Assembly: GCA_963757185.1 (NCBI GenBank)
Contig: CAVWQI010000002.1
Location: 496,001 to 560,000 of the forward strand
Source: JAQBQB01 sp963757185
Lineage (GTDB): Bacteria; Gemmatimonadota; Gemmatimonadetes; Gemmatimonadales; Gemmatimonadaceae
Reading direction: 5' to 3'
Length of the DNA stretch: 64,000 nt
Positions within the stretch are counted from its first letter, which is position 1, and every line of letters begins with the position of its first letter. A model generated the notes under the pieces. That model searched no databases. It saw only the letters and a program-made list of their open reading frames with translations, and was not told the origin of the DNA. The translations under genes were made by a program, and so were the position numbers. Shown here piece by piece: positions 42,753 to 51,173 of the stretch.

Positions 42753-45263
42753 TTACTCTTCGTCCGAGCCGCCCACGACTGCCGGCAGTTCGACGTCCTC
42801 GCCGGGTTCGTCGTCGTCCGGGACCACGCGGGCGACGTCCATGACCAGGTCGTGCGCCTCCAGATTGACCAGCCGGACGCCCTGGGTGTTGCGTCCCGCG
42901 ACCCGGATCCCCTTGACCGGCATCCGGATGGCGATTCCCTGCTTCGTGATCAGCATCAATTCGTCGTCCGGCAAAACTTCTTTGATCGAGACGGCGTCGC
43001 CGGTCTTGTCGGTGCGATGGACGGTGATAATTCCCTTTCCACCCCGGCGCTGAACCCTGTACTCATCGATGGGCGAACATTTGCCCATTCCCTTCTCGGT
43101 GACGACCAGAAGGTTCGCCTCGCGCTTGATCACGACCATGCCGATGAGCCGGTCGTCCTTGCTCAACTCGATCCCTTTGACGCCGGTGGTGTCGCGACCC
43201 ATCTCGCGGGCATCCTGCTCGTGGAACCGGATCGACAGGCCGTGTTGCGTGGCGAGGACGATGTCGTTCGTCCCGCTGGTCACCTGGACGTCGATCAGCT
43301 CGTCCCCGGCCTCGATCTTGATCGCCTTGATACCCACGGTGCGCGGGTTCGAGTACTGCGAGAGCGACGTCTTCTTGACCGTGCCGAGCTTGGTGGCGAA
43401 GAGCAGGAACTGATCTTCCGGGAAATCGCGGGTGGTCACGAACGCCGAGACCTTCGTGTCGGGCGACACGTTGATCATGTTGACGATCGGTTTACCCTTG
43501 GCCGCGCGCCCCGCCTGCGGGATCTCGTGCACCTTGAGCCAGAAGCAGCGCCCGTCGTCGGTGAAGATCAGCACGTAGTCGTGCGTCGACGCGATGAACA
43601 GGTGCTCGATGAAATCCTCGTCCTTGAGCGTCGCGCCGTTGTTTCCGCGCCCCCCGCGACGCTGCCGCTTGTAGGTCGACGCCGACGTGCGCTTGATGTA
43701 GCCCGAGTGCGAGATGGTGACGACCATCTCCTCTTCGGCGATCAGGTCCTCGATCGTGAACTCGCCCTCGTCGCTCGTGATCTCGGTGCGACGCTCGTCG
43801 CCGAACCTCTTGGCGACCTCGGTGAGCTCGTCCTTGAGCACCTTCATCCGCCTTTCCTTCGACTCGAGCAGCGCGCGCAGATCCTTGATGAGCGCGCGGA
43901 CTTCCTTCAGCTCCTCCTCGAGCTTCTCGATCTCGAGGCCGGTGAGCTTGGCGAGCCGCATGTTGAGGATCGCCTCGGCCTGACGCTCGGAGAGCTTGAA
44001 GCGCTTCTGGAGCTGGGCGCTGGCTGCCGGCGTGTCCGATGCGCCGCGAATGACCTTGATGACCGCGTCGATGCTGTCGACCGCGATCTTGAGGCCATCG
44101 AGGATGTGCTCGCGTTCGAGCGCCTTGTCGAGGTCGAACTGCGTGCGCCGGACGATGACGGTGTGTCGATGTGCGATGTAGTGCTCGAGGCACTCCTTGA
44201 GCGACATCACCTTCGGCACGAGGCTGCCCGTCGCCGCGTCGGGCACCAGCGCGAGCATGATCACACCGAACGTCGCTTGCATCGCGGTGTGCTTGTAGAG
44301 CTGATTGAGGACGACGCGCGGGATGGCGTCGCGCTTCAGCTCGATCACCAGCCGCACACCGTCGCGATCCGATTCGTTTCTCAGATCGCTGATGCCTTCC
44401 AGCTTCTTGTCGCGGACCAGGTCGGCGATACTGATGACGAGCCGGTCCGGGTTGACCTGATACGGCACTTCGGTGATGACGATCTGCGCCTTGTTCGACG
44501 ATTCCTTCTCCTCGATCACCGCGCGCGCGCGCATCACGATGCGCCCGCGTCCCGTCTCCTGATAATCCTTGATCCCCGCGCGGCCGTAGATGTACGCGCC
44601 GGTCGGGAAGTCCGGACCCTTGATGAGTTTTCTGATGTCGGCGAACGACGCGTCCGGATTGTCGATCAGGAGCGTGATGGCGCTGACGACCTCGCGCAGG
44701 TTGTGCGGCGGAATGTTCGTCGCCATGCCGACGGCGATGCCCGACGATCCGTTGACGATGAGGTTGGGCACGCCCGCGGGAAGAACGGTCGGCTCTTCGT
44801 CGTGGTCGTCGAAGTTCGGCGTGAAGTTGACCGTCGCCTTGTCGATGTCGGCGACCATCTCGAGCGCGATCGGCATGAGCCGAGCTTCGGTGTAGCGGTA
44901 CGCCGCCGGCGGATCACCGTCGACCGATCCGAAGTTCCCTTGCCCGTCGATGAGCGGATAGCGCAGCGAGAAATCCTGCACCATGCGCACGAGCGCGTCG
45001 TACACCGAGCTGTCGCCGTGCGGGTGGTACTTGCCGAGCACGTCGCCGACGACCGTCGCCGATTTCTTGTACGGGCGGCCGGGCACGAGCCCCGTGTCGA
45101 ACATCGAGTACAGCACGCGCCGGTGCACGGGCTTGAGTCCATCGCGCACGTCCGGGAGCGCGCGCGATACGATGACGCTCATCGAATAATTGATGAACGA
45201 CTCTTTGATCTCGTCGTCGATCAGGCGCGGAAGAATGCGTTCGCGATTGTTCGGAGCGGTCAT
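42753..45263 (-). CDS. gyrA: DNA gyrase subunit A
   Basis: 836 residues from ATG 45263 (MTAPNNRERILPRLI); the longer in-frame start would add 11 unlikely residues. The breakage-reunion domain has catalytic Tyr124 (AYRYTEARL). The quinolone region HPHGDSSVYDAL keeps Ser85 and Asp89 (E. coli 83 and 87), so no classical resistance change is seen. The C-terminal DNA-wrapping propeller carries the GyrA box QRRGGRG (in YKRQRRGGRGNNG), which separates it from ParC. The C-terminus is short and acidic. gyrB is not nearby. Confidence 0.97.
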   Translation of the reverse strand: MTAPNNRERILPRLIDDEIKESFINYSMSVIVSRALPDVRDGLKPVHRRVLYSMFDTGLVPGRPYKKSATVVGDVLGKYHPHGDSSVYDALVRMVQDFSLRYPLIDGQGNFGSVDGDPPAAYRYTEARLMPIALEMVADIDKATVNFTPNFDDHDEEPTVLPAGVPNLIVNGSSGIAVGMATNIPPHNLREVVSAITLLIDNPDASFADIRKLIKGPDFPTGAYIYGRAGIKDYQETGRGRIVMRARAVIEEKESSNKAQIVITEVPYQVNPDRLVISIADLVRDKKLEGISDLRNESDRDGVRLVIELKRDAIPRVVLNQLYKHTAMQATFGVIMLALVPDAATGSLVPKVMSLKECLEHYIAHRHTVIVRRTQFDLDKALEREHILDGLKIAVDSIDAVIKVIRGASDTPAASAQLQKRFKLSERQAEAILNMRLAKLTGLEIEKLEEELKEVRALIKDLRALLESKERRMKVLKDELTEVAKRFGDERRTEITSDEGEFTIEDLIAEEEMVVTISHSGYIKRTSASTYKRQRRGGRGNNGATLKDEDFIEHLFIASTHDYVLIFTDDGRCFWLKVHEIPQAGRAAKGKPIVNMINVSPDTKVSAFVTTRDFPEDQFLLFATKLGTVKKTSLSQYSNPRTVGIKAIKIEAGDELIDVQVTSGTNDIVLATQHGLSIRFHEQDAREMGRDTTGVKGIELSKDDRLIGMVVIKREANLLVVTEKGMGKCSPIDEYRVQRRGGKGIITVHRTDKTGDAVSIKEVLPDDELMLITKQGIAIRMPVKGIRVAGRNTQGVRLVNLEAHDLVMDVARVVPDDDEPGEDVELPAVVGGSDEE

Positions 45264-45436
45264 GGAAAACCGGGAGGCCGATAGGCAGGTTCGCACCGTC
45301 GAACGAACAGCGACGGCGTCTATTTCAGGGGCGTTCTAGGAGACCCTGAAAGGTACCCGAACACCCTGCGAAAATCAACGCGGCGGCTGTCCGTTAAATC
45401 CTTTGCTCACAAGCGGTTATGGCCGCGTGCGCCCGT

Positions 45437-45493
45437 TCACGCGCCGAGCCGCATCTTGTGCGCGATGGCGGTCACGCGCCGAGCCGCATCTTG
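45437..45493. repeat. 22-base direct repeat, two copies with 35-base period
   Basis: The same 22 bases (beginning TCACGCGCCGAGCCGC) occur at 45437-45458 and 45472-45493. A partial third GTTCACGC follows at about 45505. It is next to the hairpin repeat copy 3. Confidence 0.8.
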
Positions 45494-45546
45494 CTCGCGC
45501 GGGCGTTCACGCAGTCGCGTCAATCGCGCGCACGGGCGAGGCGAGC

Positions 45547-45633
45547 GGGTGGGACTGTCCGGAGCGGAGCCGAGGCACTATTGCCGGGCAGTGTCGGCAA
45601 TAGTGCACTGGTCCGCGGAGGACAGTCCCACCC
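45547..45633 (+). repeat. Structured hairpin repeat, copy 3 (diverged)
   Basis: Outer stem of 14 perfect pairs (GGGTGGGACTGTCC 45547-45560, complement 45620-45633). Inner stem GCACTATTGCC (45575-45585)/GGCAATAGTGC (45596-45606), loop GGGCAGTGTC. Compared with copies 1 and 2, base changes in the inner stem are matched by changes in the opposite arm, so pairing is kept. The flanking CCGGAG...GCGGAGGACA segments are shared with copy 2. Confidence 0.85.
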
Positions 45634-45684
45634 CGAGCCCCGCGCACCGCAAGCCCGACCATCCCGCGAATACGCGGGCTCTGG

Positions 45685-46497
45685 TTAGATCTTCGGATCG
45701 CTCGGCGGCACGGCCTGGTTGACCTGCGGCGTCTTCCGAGCCCGCTCGGCCGCCTCTTCGGCGCGAATTTCGGCTTCGCCTTCGGCGTTCTCCTCTCGCT
45801 CGCGCGCGACCGCTTCCGCGCGCTCGCGGCGATAGCGGTCGTACCACTCGCGCGTGATCTCAGCGGCGAGATCGCGATTGCCGAGGCCGAACGCAAGAGC
45901 AAGAGCGAACGCGATGGCGCCAAAGAGAATCGCGAACGCCGTCGTCACGATGTCTGTCGCGATGCCGAGTTGCTGCAGCGCCATGAAAATCGCGAGGACG
46001 ATCACGCCGCCGCGCCCCAGCCGCGCGAGCGCGCGTCCACCATGGACCGCGCCCGCCGACGCGGCGATCAAACCGCCGACGAAGCCGCCGAGCACGATCC
46101 CGACGAGAATGATCACGATCGCCGCGATGACGCTCGGGATGTAGCTCACGAGCGTCGATACGACGTTGGCCAGCGAGTCGAGCCCGAGCGCGTTCGCGGC
46201 GAGCAGGATCACCGTGAACATCACGAGCCAGAACACGAGATTCGCCAGCACGCGCACCGGATTCACGTGCGTGCCCGAGCGCTCCACGGCTTGAATCACG
46301 CCGCCGCGCACGAGCAGCTGGTTCAAGCGGATCTTGCGCAGCCCTTTCTCGACGGCCTTCTCCAACAGCTTCGCCAACAGATACCCGGCGAAGAGGATCA
46401 CGAGCGCGCCGAACATAGCGGGCACGGTCCGGCCGAGGAGGTCCGTCACAGCGCCGTGAAGACGCTCGGAGAGGTTCGACGTGTCTGGTTGTTGCAT
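45685..46497 (-). CDS. Small MscS-superfamily channel protein (CmpX-like conserved TM helix)
   Basis: 270 residues, about five helices: TVPAMFGALVILFAGYLLAKLL, VRVLANLVFWLVMFTVILLAAN-like, YIPSVIAAIVIILVGIVLGGF-like, VIVLAIFMALQQLGIATDIV, and AILFGAIAFALALAFGLGNRDLA. The paired TM_helix repeats are typical of CmpX/mechanosensitive channel proteins that lack the large cytoplasmic beta domain. The cytoplasmic tail is a charged helix (REWYDRYRRERAEAVARERE). Probably an osmotic or stress channel, perhaps regulatory. It stands 68 bases after the zinc-ribbon gene. Confidence 0.85.
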   Translation of the reverse strand: MQQPDTSNLSERLHGAVTDLLGRTVPAMFGALVILFAGYLLAKLLEKAVEKGLRKIRLNQLLVRGGVIQAVERSGTHVNPVRVLANLVFWLVMFTVILLAANALGLDSLANVVSTLVSYIPSVIAAIVIILVGIVLGGFVGGLIAASAGAVHGGRALARLGRGGVIVLAIFMALQQLGIATDIVTTAFAILFGAIAFALALAFGLGNRDLAAEITREWYDRYRRERAEAVAREREENAEGEAEIRAEEAAERARKTPQVNQAVPPSDPKI

Positions 46498-46565
46498 TGG
46501 CCGCCTCCAATCTACCGGAACCCGACTCGGCCGTCACGCAGGTCGGGCGGCTTGGCAGGCGGCGC

Positions 46566-46793
46566 TCAGTTGCGCGTGCCGCGCTTCACGTCGAACAACA
46601 CGCTGCGGCGGCACTCCGGGCAGATCAGCCACTCGCGGTTTCGGGCGTAGCCCAGGCCGAAGGACCCGCCGCCGATCTTCCGGGTCGTCATCGTCGCGCC
46701 GTCGCGCGGGCAGACGAGGGGTTCGCCTGACGCGAAGCGCGCGCGGATCGCCCGTTCCTCTTCCAGATCGTAGCGCGCCGTTTCGTCGGTCAC
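46566..46793 (-). CDS. Small zinc-ribbon protein
   Basis: 75 residues from GTG 46793, overlapping the dehydrogenase stop by 4 bases (GTGA). Two Cys sites, LVCPRDG and LICPECRRSVLF, form a likely zinc ribbon, although the first knuckle has only one Cys. The N-terminus ETARYDLEEERAIRARFASG is helical. The coupled start and conserved-looking ribbon argue for a real gene. Function unknown. Confidence 0.7.
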   Translation of the reverse strand: MTDETARYDLEEERAIRARFASGEPLVCPRDGATMTTRKIGGGSFGLGYARNREWLICPECRRSVLFDVKRGTRN

Positions 46794-47827
46794 GACACGT
46801 GAACCACGACCTTGCCGAAGCGCGCCGGATCGGCCAAACGCTCGAACGCCGCACGCCCTTGGTCGAGGGAGAACTCGCTGTCGACGATCGGCAGCAAACG
46901 TCCCTCGCGCAGCTCCGCGACGACTGCGTCGAACTCGGCGTCGTTGCCCATCGTCGATCCGAGAATCGACCACTGATTCCAGAAGAGACGCCGCACGTCG
47001 GTCTCGACGACCGGTCCCGAGGTCGCGCCGCAGGTGACGAGACGCCCGCGCCGCCCGAGCGCGATCAGCGACTGCGTCCACGAGGCCTGGCCGATGTTGT
47101 CGATCACCACGTCGACGCCTCGCTTGCCCGTTCGATCGCGCACGATGCGCCCCACCTCGACGCGCTCTCGATTCAGCAGCTCGTCCGCGCCAAGCCGTGC
47201 TGCGCGCTCGAGCTTTTCATCGCTCGATGAAACGGCCCAAACGTAGGCGCCGATCTGCTTGCAGATCTGGAGCGCCGCGAGCGCGACGCCCCCGCCGATG
47301 CCCCAGATCAACACCTGCTCCCCGCGCTGCACCTTGGCGCGCGTCACGATCATTCGCCATGCGGTCAATGCCGCGAGGGTAAACGCGGCCGCCTGCGCCG
47401 GTGCGATCGTCGGCGGAATCGCCCTGACGTTCGTCTCGGGAAGGACCAACAGCTCGGCGAGCGTCCCCGGAAAGTGTTCGCCGAGCAAGCCGAAGCGCGG
47501 GCACAGCGGCTGTTCGCCGGCGCGACAATACTCGCATGTGCGATCGCTCAACCCGGCGTTGACGACGACGTGATCGCCGGGCACGACGGTCTTGACCGTT
47601 TCGCCGACCGACTCGACGACGCCGTACGCGTCGCCGCCGAGAATCCATGGCGGCGTAATCGTGACGCCCGGCAAGCCCTCGACCACGAAAAGATCGAGGT
47701 GGTTGAGCGCGGCCGCGCGAACCCGAATACGCACGTCATGCGCCCTTCGAATCTCGGGCGACGCCAGATCATCCCGTAGCTCGATGCGATCGAGTCCACC
47801 GTGAGCCGAGATCGTCAGTGCGCGCAT
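46790..47827 (-). CDS. Zinc-type alcohol dehydrogenase / quinone oxidoreductase (MDR superfamily)
   Basis: 345 residues. A GroES-like catalytic domain has AALNHLDLFVVEGLPG, GGDAYGVVESVGETV and a structural-zinc loop with four Cys (RTCEYCRAGEQPLCPRFG, plus neighbour). The Rossmann domain has VLIWGIGGGVALAALQICK for NAD(P), and GVDVVIDNIGQASWTQSL. The usual catalytic Cys/His zinc ligands of true ADH are partly replaced (NHLD instead of CHTD), so a reductase role is likely. Substrate unknown. Divergent from odhB. Confidence 0.9.
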   Translation of the reverse strand: MRALTISAHGGLDRIELRDDLASPEIRRAHDVRIRVRAAALNHLDLFVVEGLPGVTITPPWILGGDAYGVVESVGETVKTVVPGDHVVVNAGLSDRTCEYCRAGEQPLCPRFGLLGEHFPGTLAELLVLPETNVRAIPPTIAPAQAAAFTLAALTAWRMIVTRAKVQRGEQVLIWGIGGGVALAALQICKQIGAYVWAVSSSDEKLERAARLGADELLNRERVEVGRIVRDRTGKRGVDVVIDNIGQASWTQSLIALGRRGRLVTCGATSGPVVETDVRRLFWNQWSILGSTMGNDAEFDAVVAELREGRLLPIVDSEFSLDQGRAAFERLADPARFGKVVVHVS

Positions 47828-47898
47828 GGGGTCGTCGGAAGGACGGCGTTATATTGAAGCCGTCCGTCAAGTTAGTTCCACCGACCCGTGTCCACCGC

Positions 47899-49221
47899 AT
47901 GACCGCCATCAAAGTCCCTCCGCTGGGTGAATCGATCACCGAAGCGACGGTATCGCGCTGGTTGAAGAACGAGGGCGATCCGGTCGCGGTCGGCGAGACG
48001 CTGGTCGAGCTCGACACGGACAAGATCACGGTCGAGGTCCCGGCGATGATGGCCGGCGTGCTGACGAAGCGCGCCCACGCGGAGGGCGACGTGGTCAAGG
48101 TGGACGACTTCCTCGCGGAGATAGACGAAAGCGCCGCTCCAGCCGCTGGATCCTCGGCGCCGGCTGCTCCGCAAAAGGCGCCGGCACCACAGGCTGCCGC
48201 GCCGGCGAGCCCGCCGAAGCCGCCGCCTGCCGCGCCCGCGCCCCCCGCCGCTCCTCCGAAGCCACCACGAGCAGAGGACGTGCGCGTGTCGCCGGCCGCG
48301 CAGCGCGTGGCCGCTGAACGAGGCATCGACGTGTCGACGGTTCAGGGCACGGGTCGTGGCGGAGTCGTCAGCAAGCCCGACGTCATCGAACGCGCGGAGC
48401 AGCCACGCGCCGAGCAGCCGCCGCCGCAAACGCCGCGGCCGCAACCGGTGCAACAGCCGCAGGTCAACGTCGTTCGGCCAAGCGCCCCGACCGCGGTGAC
48501 GCCTGGCGATGGCCGCGCGACTGCTGAGCGAGAGACGCGCGAGAAGATGTCGACGCGGCGCAAGCGCATCGCCGAAAACCTTCTCCAGTCGCAGCAGGCC
48601 ACCGCGCATCTGACGACGTTCAACGAGATCGACATGTCGGCGGTCGTGGCGCTGCGCGAGCGGCTCAAGGAGCGCGTCGAGAAGGAGCACGGCGTCAAGC
48701 TCTCGTTCATGCCTTTCTTCGTGAAGGCGGCGTGCATCGCGCTCGAGCAGTTCCCGACGGTCAACGCGATGGTCGACGGAGACACGATCGTCTACCGCCA
48801 CTACGTCAACATGGGCATCGCGGTCGCGGTCGACGCGGGGCTGGTCGTGCCGAACATCAAGGACGCCGACCGGAAGACCATGCTCGACGTGTCGCGTGAG
48901 ATCGCCGAGGTGGCGAAGCGCGCGCGCGACACGAAGCTCACGATGGAAGATCTCACCGGCGGCACGTTCACGATCACCAACGGTGGCGTGTTCGGCTCGC
49001 TCATTTCGACTCCGATCATCAACTATCCGCAGGTGGCGATCCTCGGTCTCCACAAGACGCAGGACCGCCCCGTCGCGATCGGCGGCAAGGTCGAGATTCG
49101 CCCGATGATGTACGTCGCTCTCTCCTACGACCACCGGATCATCGAGGGACAGCAGGCGGTGCAGTTCCTCGTGCGCGTCAAGGAGCTGATGGAAGATCCG
49201 GCCTCGATGCTCGTGAACTGA
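47899..49221 (+). CDS. odhB: 2-oxoglutarate dehydrogenase E2 (dihydrolipoyl succinyltransferase)
   Basis: 440 residues from ATG 47899. A lipoyl domain (PPLGESITEATVSRWLKNEG; lipoyl-Lys in ELDTDKITVEVPA), an Ala/Pro linker (about 80-125), a peripheral-subunit-binding domain (VRVSPAAQRVAAERGIDVST) and a second linker precede the catalytic domain. TFNEIDMSAVVALRERL and GVFGSLISTPIINYPQ mark the succinyl type. The active-site motif reads SYDHRIIEGQQAV: His412 is kept, but the Asp four residues later is Glu416. No E1 (odhA) gene is adjacent; only lpdA follows, 5 bases after the stop. A small stem (GGACGGC/GCCGTCC) lies in the 71-base divergent promoter region. Confidence 0.94.
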   Translation: MTAIKVPPLGESITEATVSRWLKNEGDPVAVGETLVELDTDKITVEVPAMMAGVLTKRAHAEGDVVKVDDFLAEIDESAAPAAGSSAPAAPQKAPAPQAAAPASPPKPPPAAPAPPAAPPKPPRAEDVRVSPAAQRVAAERGIDVSTVQGTGRGGVVSKPDVIERAEQPRAEQPPPQTPRPQPVQQPQVNVVRPSAPTAVTPGDGRATAERETREKMSTRRKRIAENLLQSQQATAHLTTFNEIDMSAVVALRERLKERVEKEHGVKLSFMPFFVKAACIALEQFPTVNAMVDGDTIVYRHYVNMGIAVAVDAGLVVPNIKDADRKTMLDVSREIAEVAKRARDTKLTMEDLTGGTFTITNGGVFGSLISTPIINYPQVAILGLHKTQDRPVAIGGKVEIRPMMYVALSYDHRIIEGQQAVQFLVRVKELMEDPASMLVN

Positions 49222-49226
49222 TCGAC

Positions 49227-50678
49227 ATGGGAACGTCGTCGAACCCGTCCGCGGCCGGACCGACGCCCGCGGACGTCGTCATCATCGGTGGTGGCCCGGG
49301 CGGATACACCGCCGCGATTCGCGCCGCGCAGCTCGGACTTTCCACCGTCTGCGTCGAGATGGACAAGACGCTTGGCGGGACCTGCGTGAACGTGGGGTGC
49401 ATTCCGTCGAAGGCGTTGCTCACGTCGACGGAACACTACGATTTCATGAAGCACGCGGCGGCGGCACACGGGATCGGAATCGGCGAGCTGACGCTCGATC
49501 TTGCCACGATGCTGAGCAGGAAAGACGAGGTGGTGCGGCAGAACACGCGAGGCGTGGAGTACCTGTTCAAGAAGAACAAGATCACGTGGGCGAAAGGGCG
49601 CGGTGTGCTGCGGGCGGGGAACGTCGTCGAGCTCGAATCGGCTGGCGGCGCGGGGGGCCCCCCCGCTGAAAAAATCGCCACATATCAGGCAAAGAACGTC
49701 ATCATTGCCACCGGCTCCGTACCGATCGAGCTCCCCTTCCTCAAGTTCGACGAGACCCGGATCCTCTCGAACGTCGGCGCCCTCATCATCCCGAAAGTCC
49801 CCGACCACCTCATCGTCGTCGGCGGCGGCGTGATCGGCCTCGAGTTGGGCTCCGTCTGGAACCGACTCGGCGCCAAGGTGACCGTCGTCGAGCTCATGCC
49901 GACGATTCTCCCCGGCATGGACGACGACGTCATCAAGGAAGTCGATCGCGTCCTCCGCAAGCAGGGCCTCGACATTCGTACCAACACCAAAGTCGTGAAC
50001 GGCGGCGTCACCGAGCATGGCGCCTTCATCGAGGTCGAGCGCGACGGAAAGCGGGAGCGCATCGAGGGCGATCATGTCCTCGTCTCCGTCGGGCGGCGGC
50101 CGTCGACGAACGGGATCGACGCCAAGGCGCTTGGACTCGACGTGGGAAAGCGCGGTGAGATCCTCGTCGACGATCAGATGCGCACGAACCTGCCGAACAT
50201 CTACGCGATCGGCGACTGCGTGCCGGGGCTCATGCTCGCGCACAAGGCTGAGCACGAGGGCGTGGTCGCGGCGGAGGTCATCGCGGGCCAGGCGTCGCAC
50301 ATGCACTACAAGGCGATTCCGAACGTGGTCTACACCTGGCCGGAGATCGCCGCCGTCGGCCTCACCGAACGGCAGGTCAAGGAGAGCGGCCGCGACTACC
50401 GAACGGGCAAGTTCCCGTTTTCGGCCAACGGGCGGGCGCGCTCGATGGGCGAGACGGCCGGGTTCGTGAAATTCGTCGCCGACGCCAAGACCGACGAGTT
50501 GCTTGGGGCCCACATGGTGGGACCAAACGCCTCGGAGCTCATCGCCGAAGTGGTGCTCGGGTTCGAGTACCGAGCCTCGTCCGAGGACATCGGCGTCACG
50601 ATCCACGCGCACCCCACCCTTTCCGAGGTGACGAAGGAAGCGGCGCTTGCGACGCTCGGTCGCGCGTTGCAGATCTGA
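49227..50678 (+). CDS. lpdA: Dihydrolipoyl dehydrogenase (E3)
   Basis: 483-residue FAD flavoprotein that reoxidises dihydrolipoamide with NAD. FAD fold VVIIGGGPGGYTAAIRAA, redox disulfide C53-C58 (GGTCVNVGCIPSKALL), NAD fold LIVVGGGVIGLELGSVW, FAD contact NIYAIGDCVPGLMLAHKAEH, and catalytic His/Glu pair in the C-terminal HAHPTLSEVTKEAA. All residues expected for activity are present. It starts 5 bases after odhB and serves the 2-oxoglutarate and probably the pyruvate complexes. Confidence 0.97.
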   Translation: MGTSSNPSAAGPTPADVVIIGGGPGGYTAAIRAAQLGLSTVCVEMDKTLGGTCVNVGCIPSKALLTSTEHYDFMKHAAAAHGIGIGELTLDLATMLSRKDEVVRQNTRGVEYLFKKNKITWAKGRGVLRAGNVVELESAGGAGGPPAEKIATYQAKNVIIATGSVPIELPFLKFDETRILSNVGALIIPKVPDHLIVVGGGVIGLELGSVWNRLGAKVTVVELMPTILPGMDDDVIKEVDRVLRKQGLDIRTNTKVVNGGVTEHGAFIEVERDGKRERIEGDHVLVSVGRRPSTNGIDAKALGLDVGKRGEILVDDQMRTNLPNIYAIGDCVPGLMLAHKAEHEGVVAAEVIAGQASHMHYKAIPNVVYTWPEIAAVGLTERQVKESGRDYRTGKFPFSANGRARSMGETAGFVKFVADAKTDELLGAHMVGPNASELIAEVVLGFEYRASSEDIGVTIHAHPTLSEVTKEAALATLGRALQI

Positions 50679-50682
50679 GGCT

Positions 50683-51165
50683 GTGACCGGCTACTTCGCG
50701 CTCGCTCCGCGCCCGCTGCAACCCGAGGACTCGCAGGGCACCCGCAACCTGCTCATGGGGGCCCTCGGCGTCACGCCATACATCGACCGGGCCATCGAGG
50801 TTCTCGCGCTCGCCGAGCGTGGCCACGACCCGGAGCACAAAGCGCTCGTCATCGCGCGCGATGGAACCGTCGCCGGACTCGCCCTCTTCGGTCCGATCGC
50901 CGGCACGGCGCACGGGATGCGGCTGCACGTCGCCGTCTTGGCACCCGGCGTCGACGCAGAGGAAGTTGGCGACCGTCTGTTGACAGCCGTCGCCAACGCC
51001 GCGCGCGCCGACGGCGCCACGTATCTCCTGGCGGAGCTCCCCGACGATCCCGCGCTCGGCACGGTCGTGGCGCTGCTCAGGCATCACGGTTTCAAGCAGG
51101 AAGCACGAATCCCCGATTTCTACCGCGACGGCGTCGCGCTCACGCTTTCTCGTCTGCCCCTCTGA
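50683..51165 (+). CDS. GNAT-like acetyltransferase
   Basis: 160 residues from GTG 50683, 4 bases after lpdA. The second half shows a GNAT-like pattern: GTVAGLALFGPIAGTAHGMRLH (beta strands 2-4), LLTAVANAARADGATYLLAE (helix 3 and strand 5) and LRHHGFKQEARIPDFYRDGV (motif B end). The usual acetyl-CoA loop R/QxxGxG/A is weak (GVDAEEVGDRLL), so the assignment is moderate. Substrate unknown. Confidence 0.7.
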   Translation: MTGYFALAPRPLQPEDSQGTRNLLMGALGVTPYIDRAIEVLALAERGHDPEHKALVIARDGTVAGLALFGPIAGTAHGMRLHVAVLAPGVDAEEVGDRLLTAVANAARADGATYLLAELPDDPALGTVVALLRHHGFKQEARIPDFYRDGVALTLSRLPL

Positions 51166-51173
51166 CCCTCCCG

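Larger units (their letters stand above)
45264..45684. other. Gene-free region with direct repeats and a hairpin element upstream of gyrA
   Basis: 421 bases between gyrA (minus) and the MscS-type channel stop (minus). It must contain the gyrA promoter, though no convincing -35/-10 pair stands out. It holds two 22-base direct repeats (45437-45493) and a copy of the structured hairpin repeat (45547-45633). Short frames here are translations of repeats, not genes. Confidence 0.6.

Noticed and set aside
41193..45284. A 1363-codon open frame on the plus strand
   Set aside because: It is a mirror of gyrA, the dehydratase and the cyclase on the minus strand; its product is low-complexity Arg/Asp/Val-rich with no family, caused by high GC and third-position bias.
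45403..45722. Short plus-strand frames upstream of gyrA
   Set aside because: They are translations of the direct repeats and the hairpin element, without ribosome sites or family.
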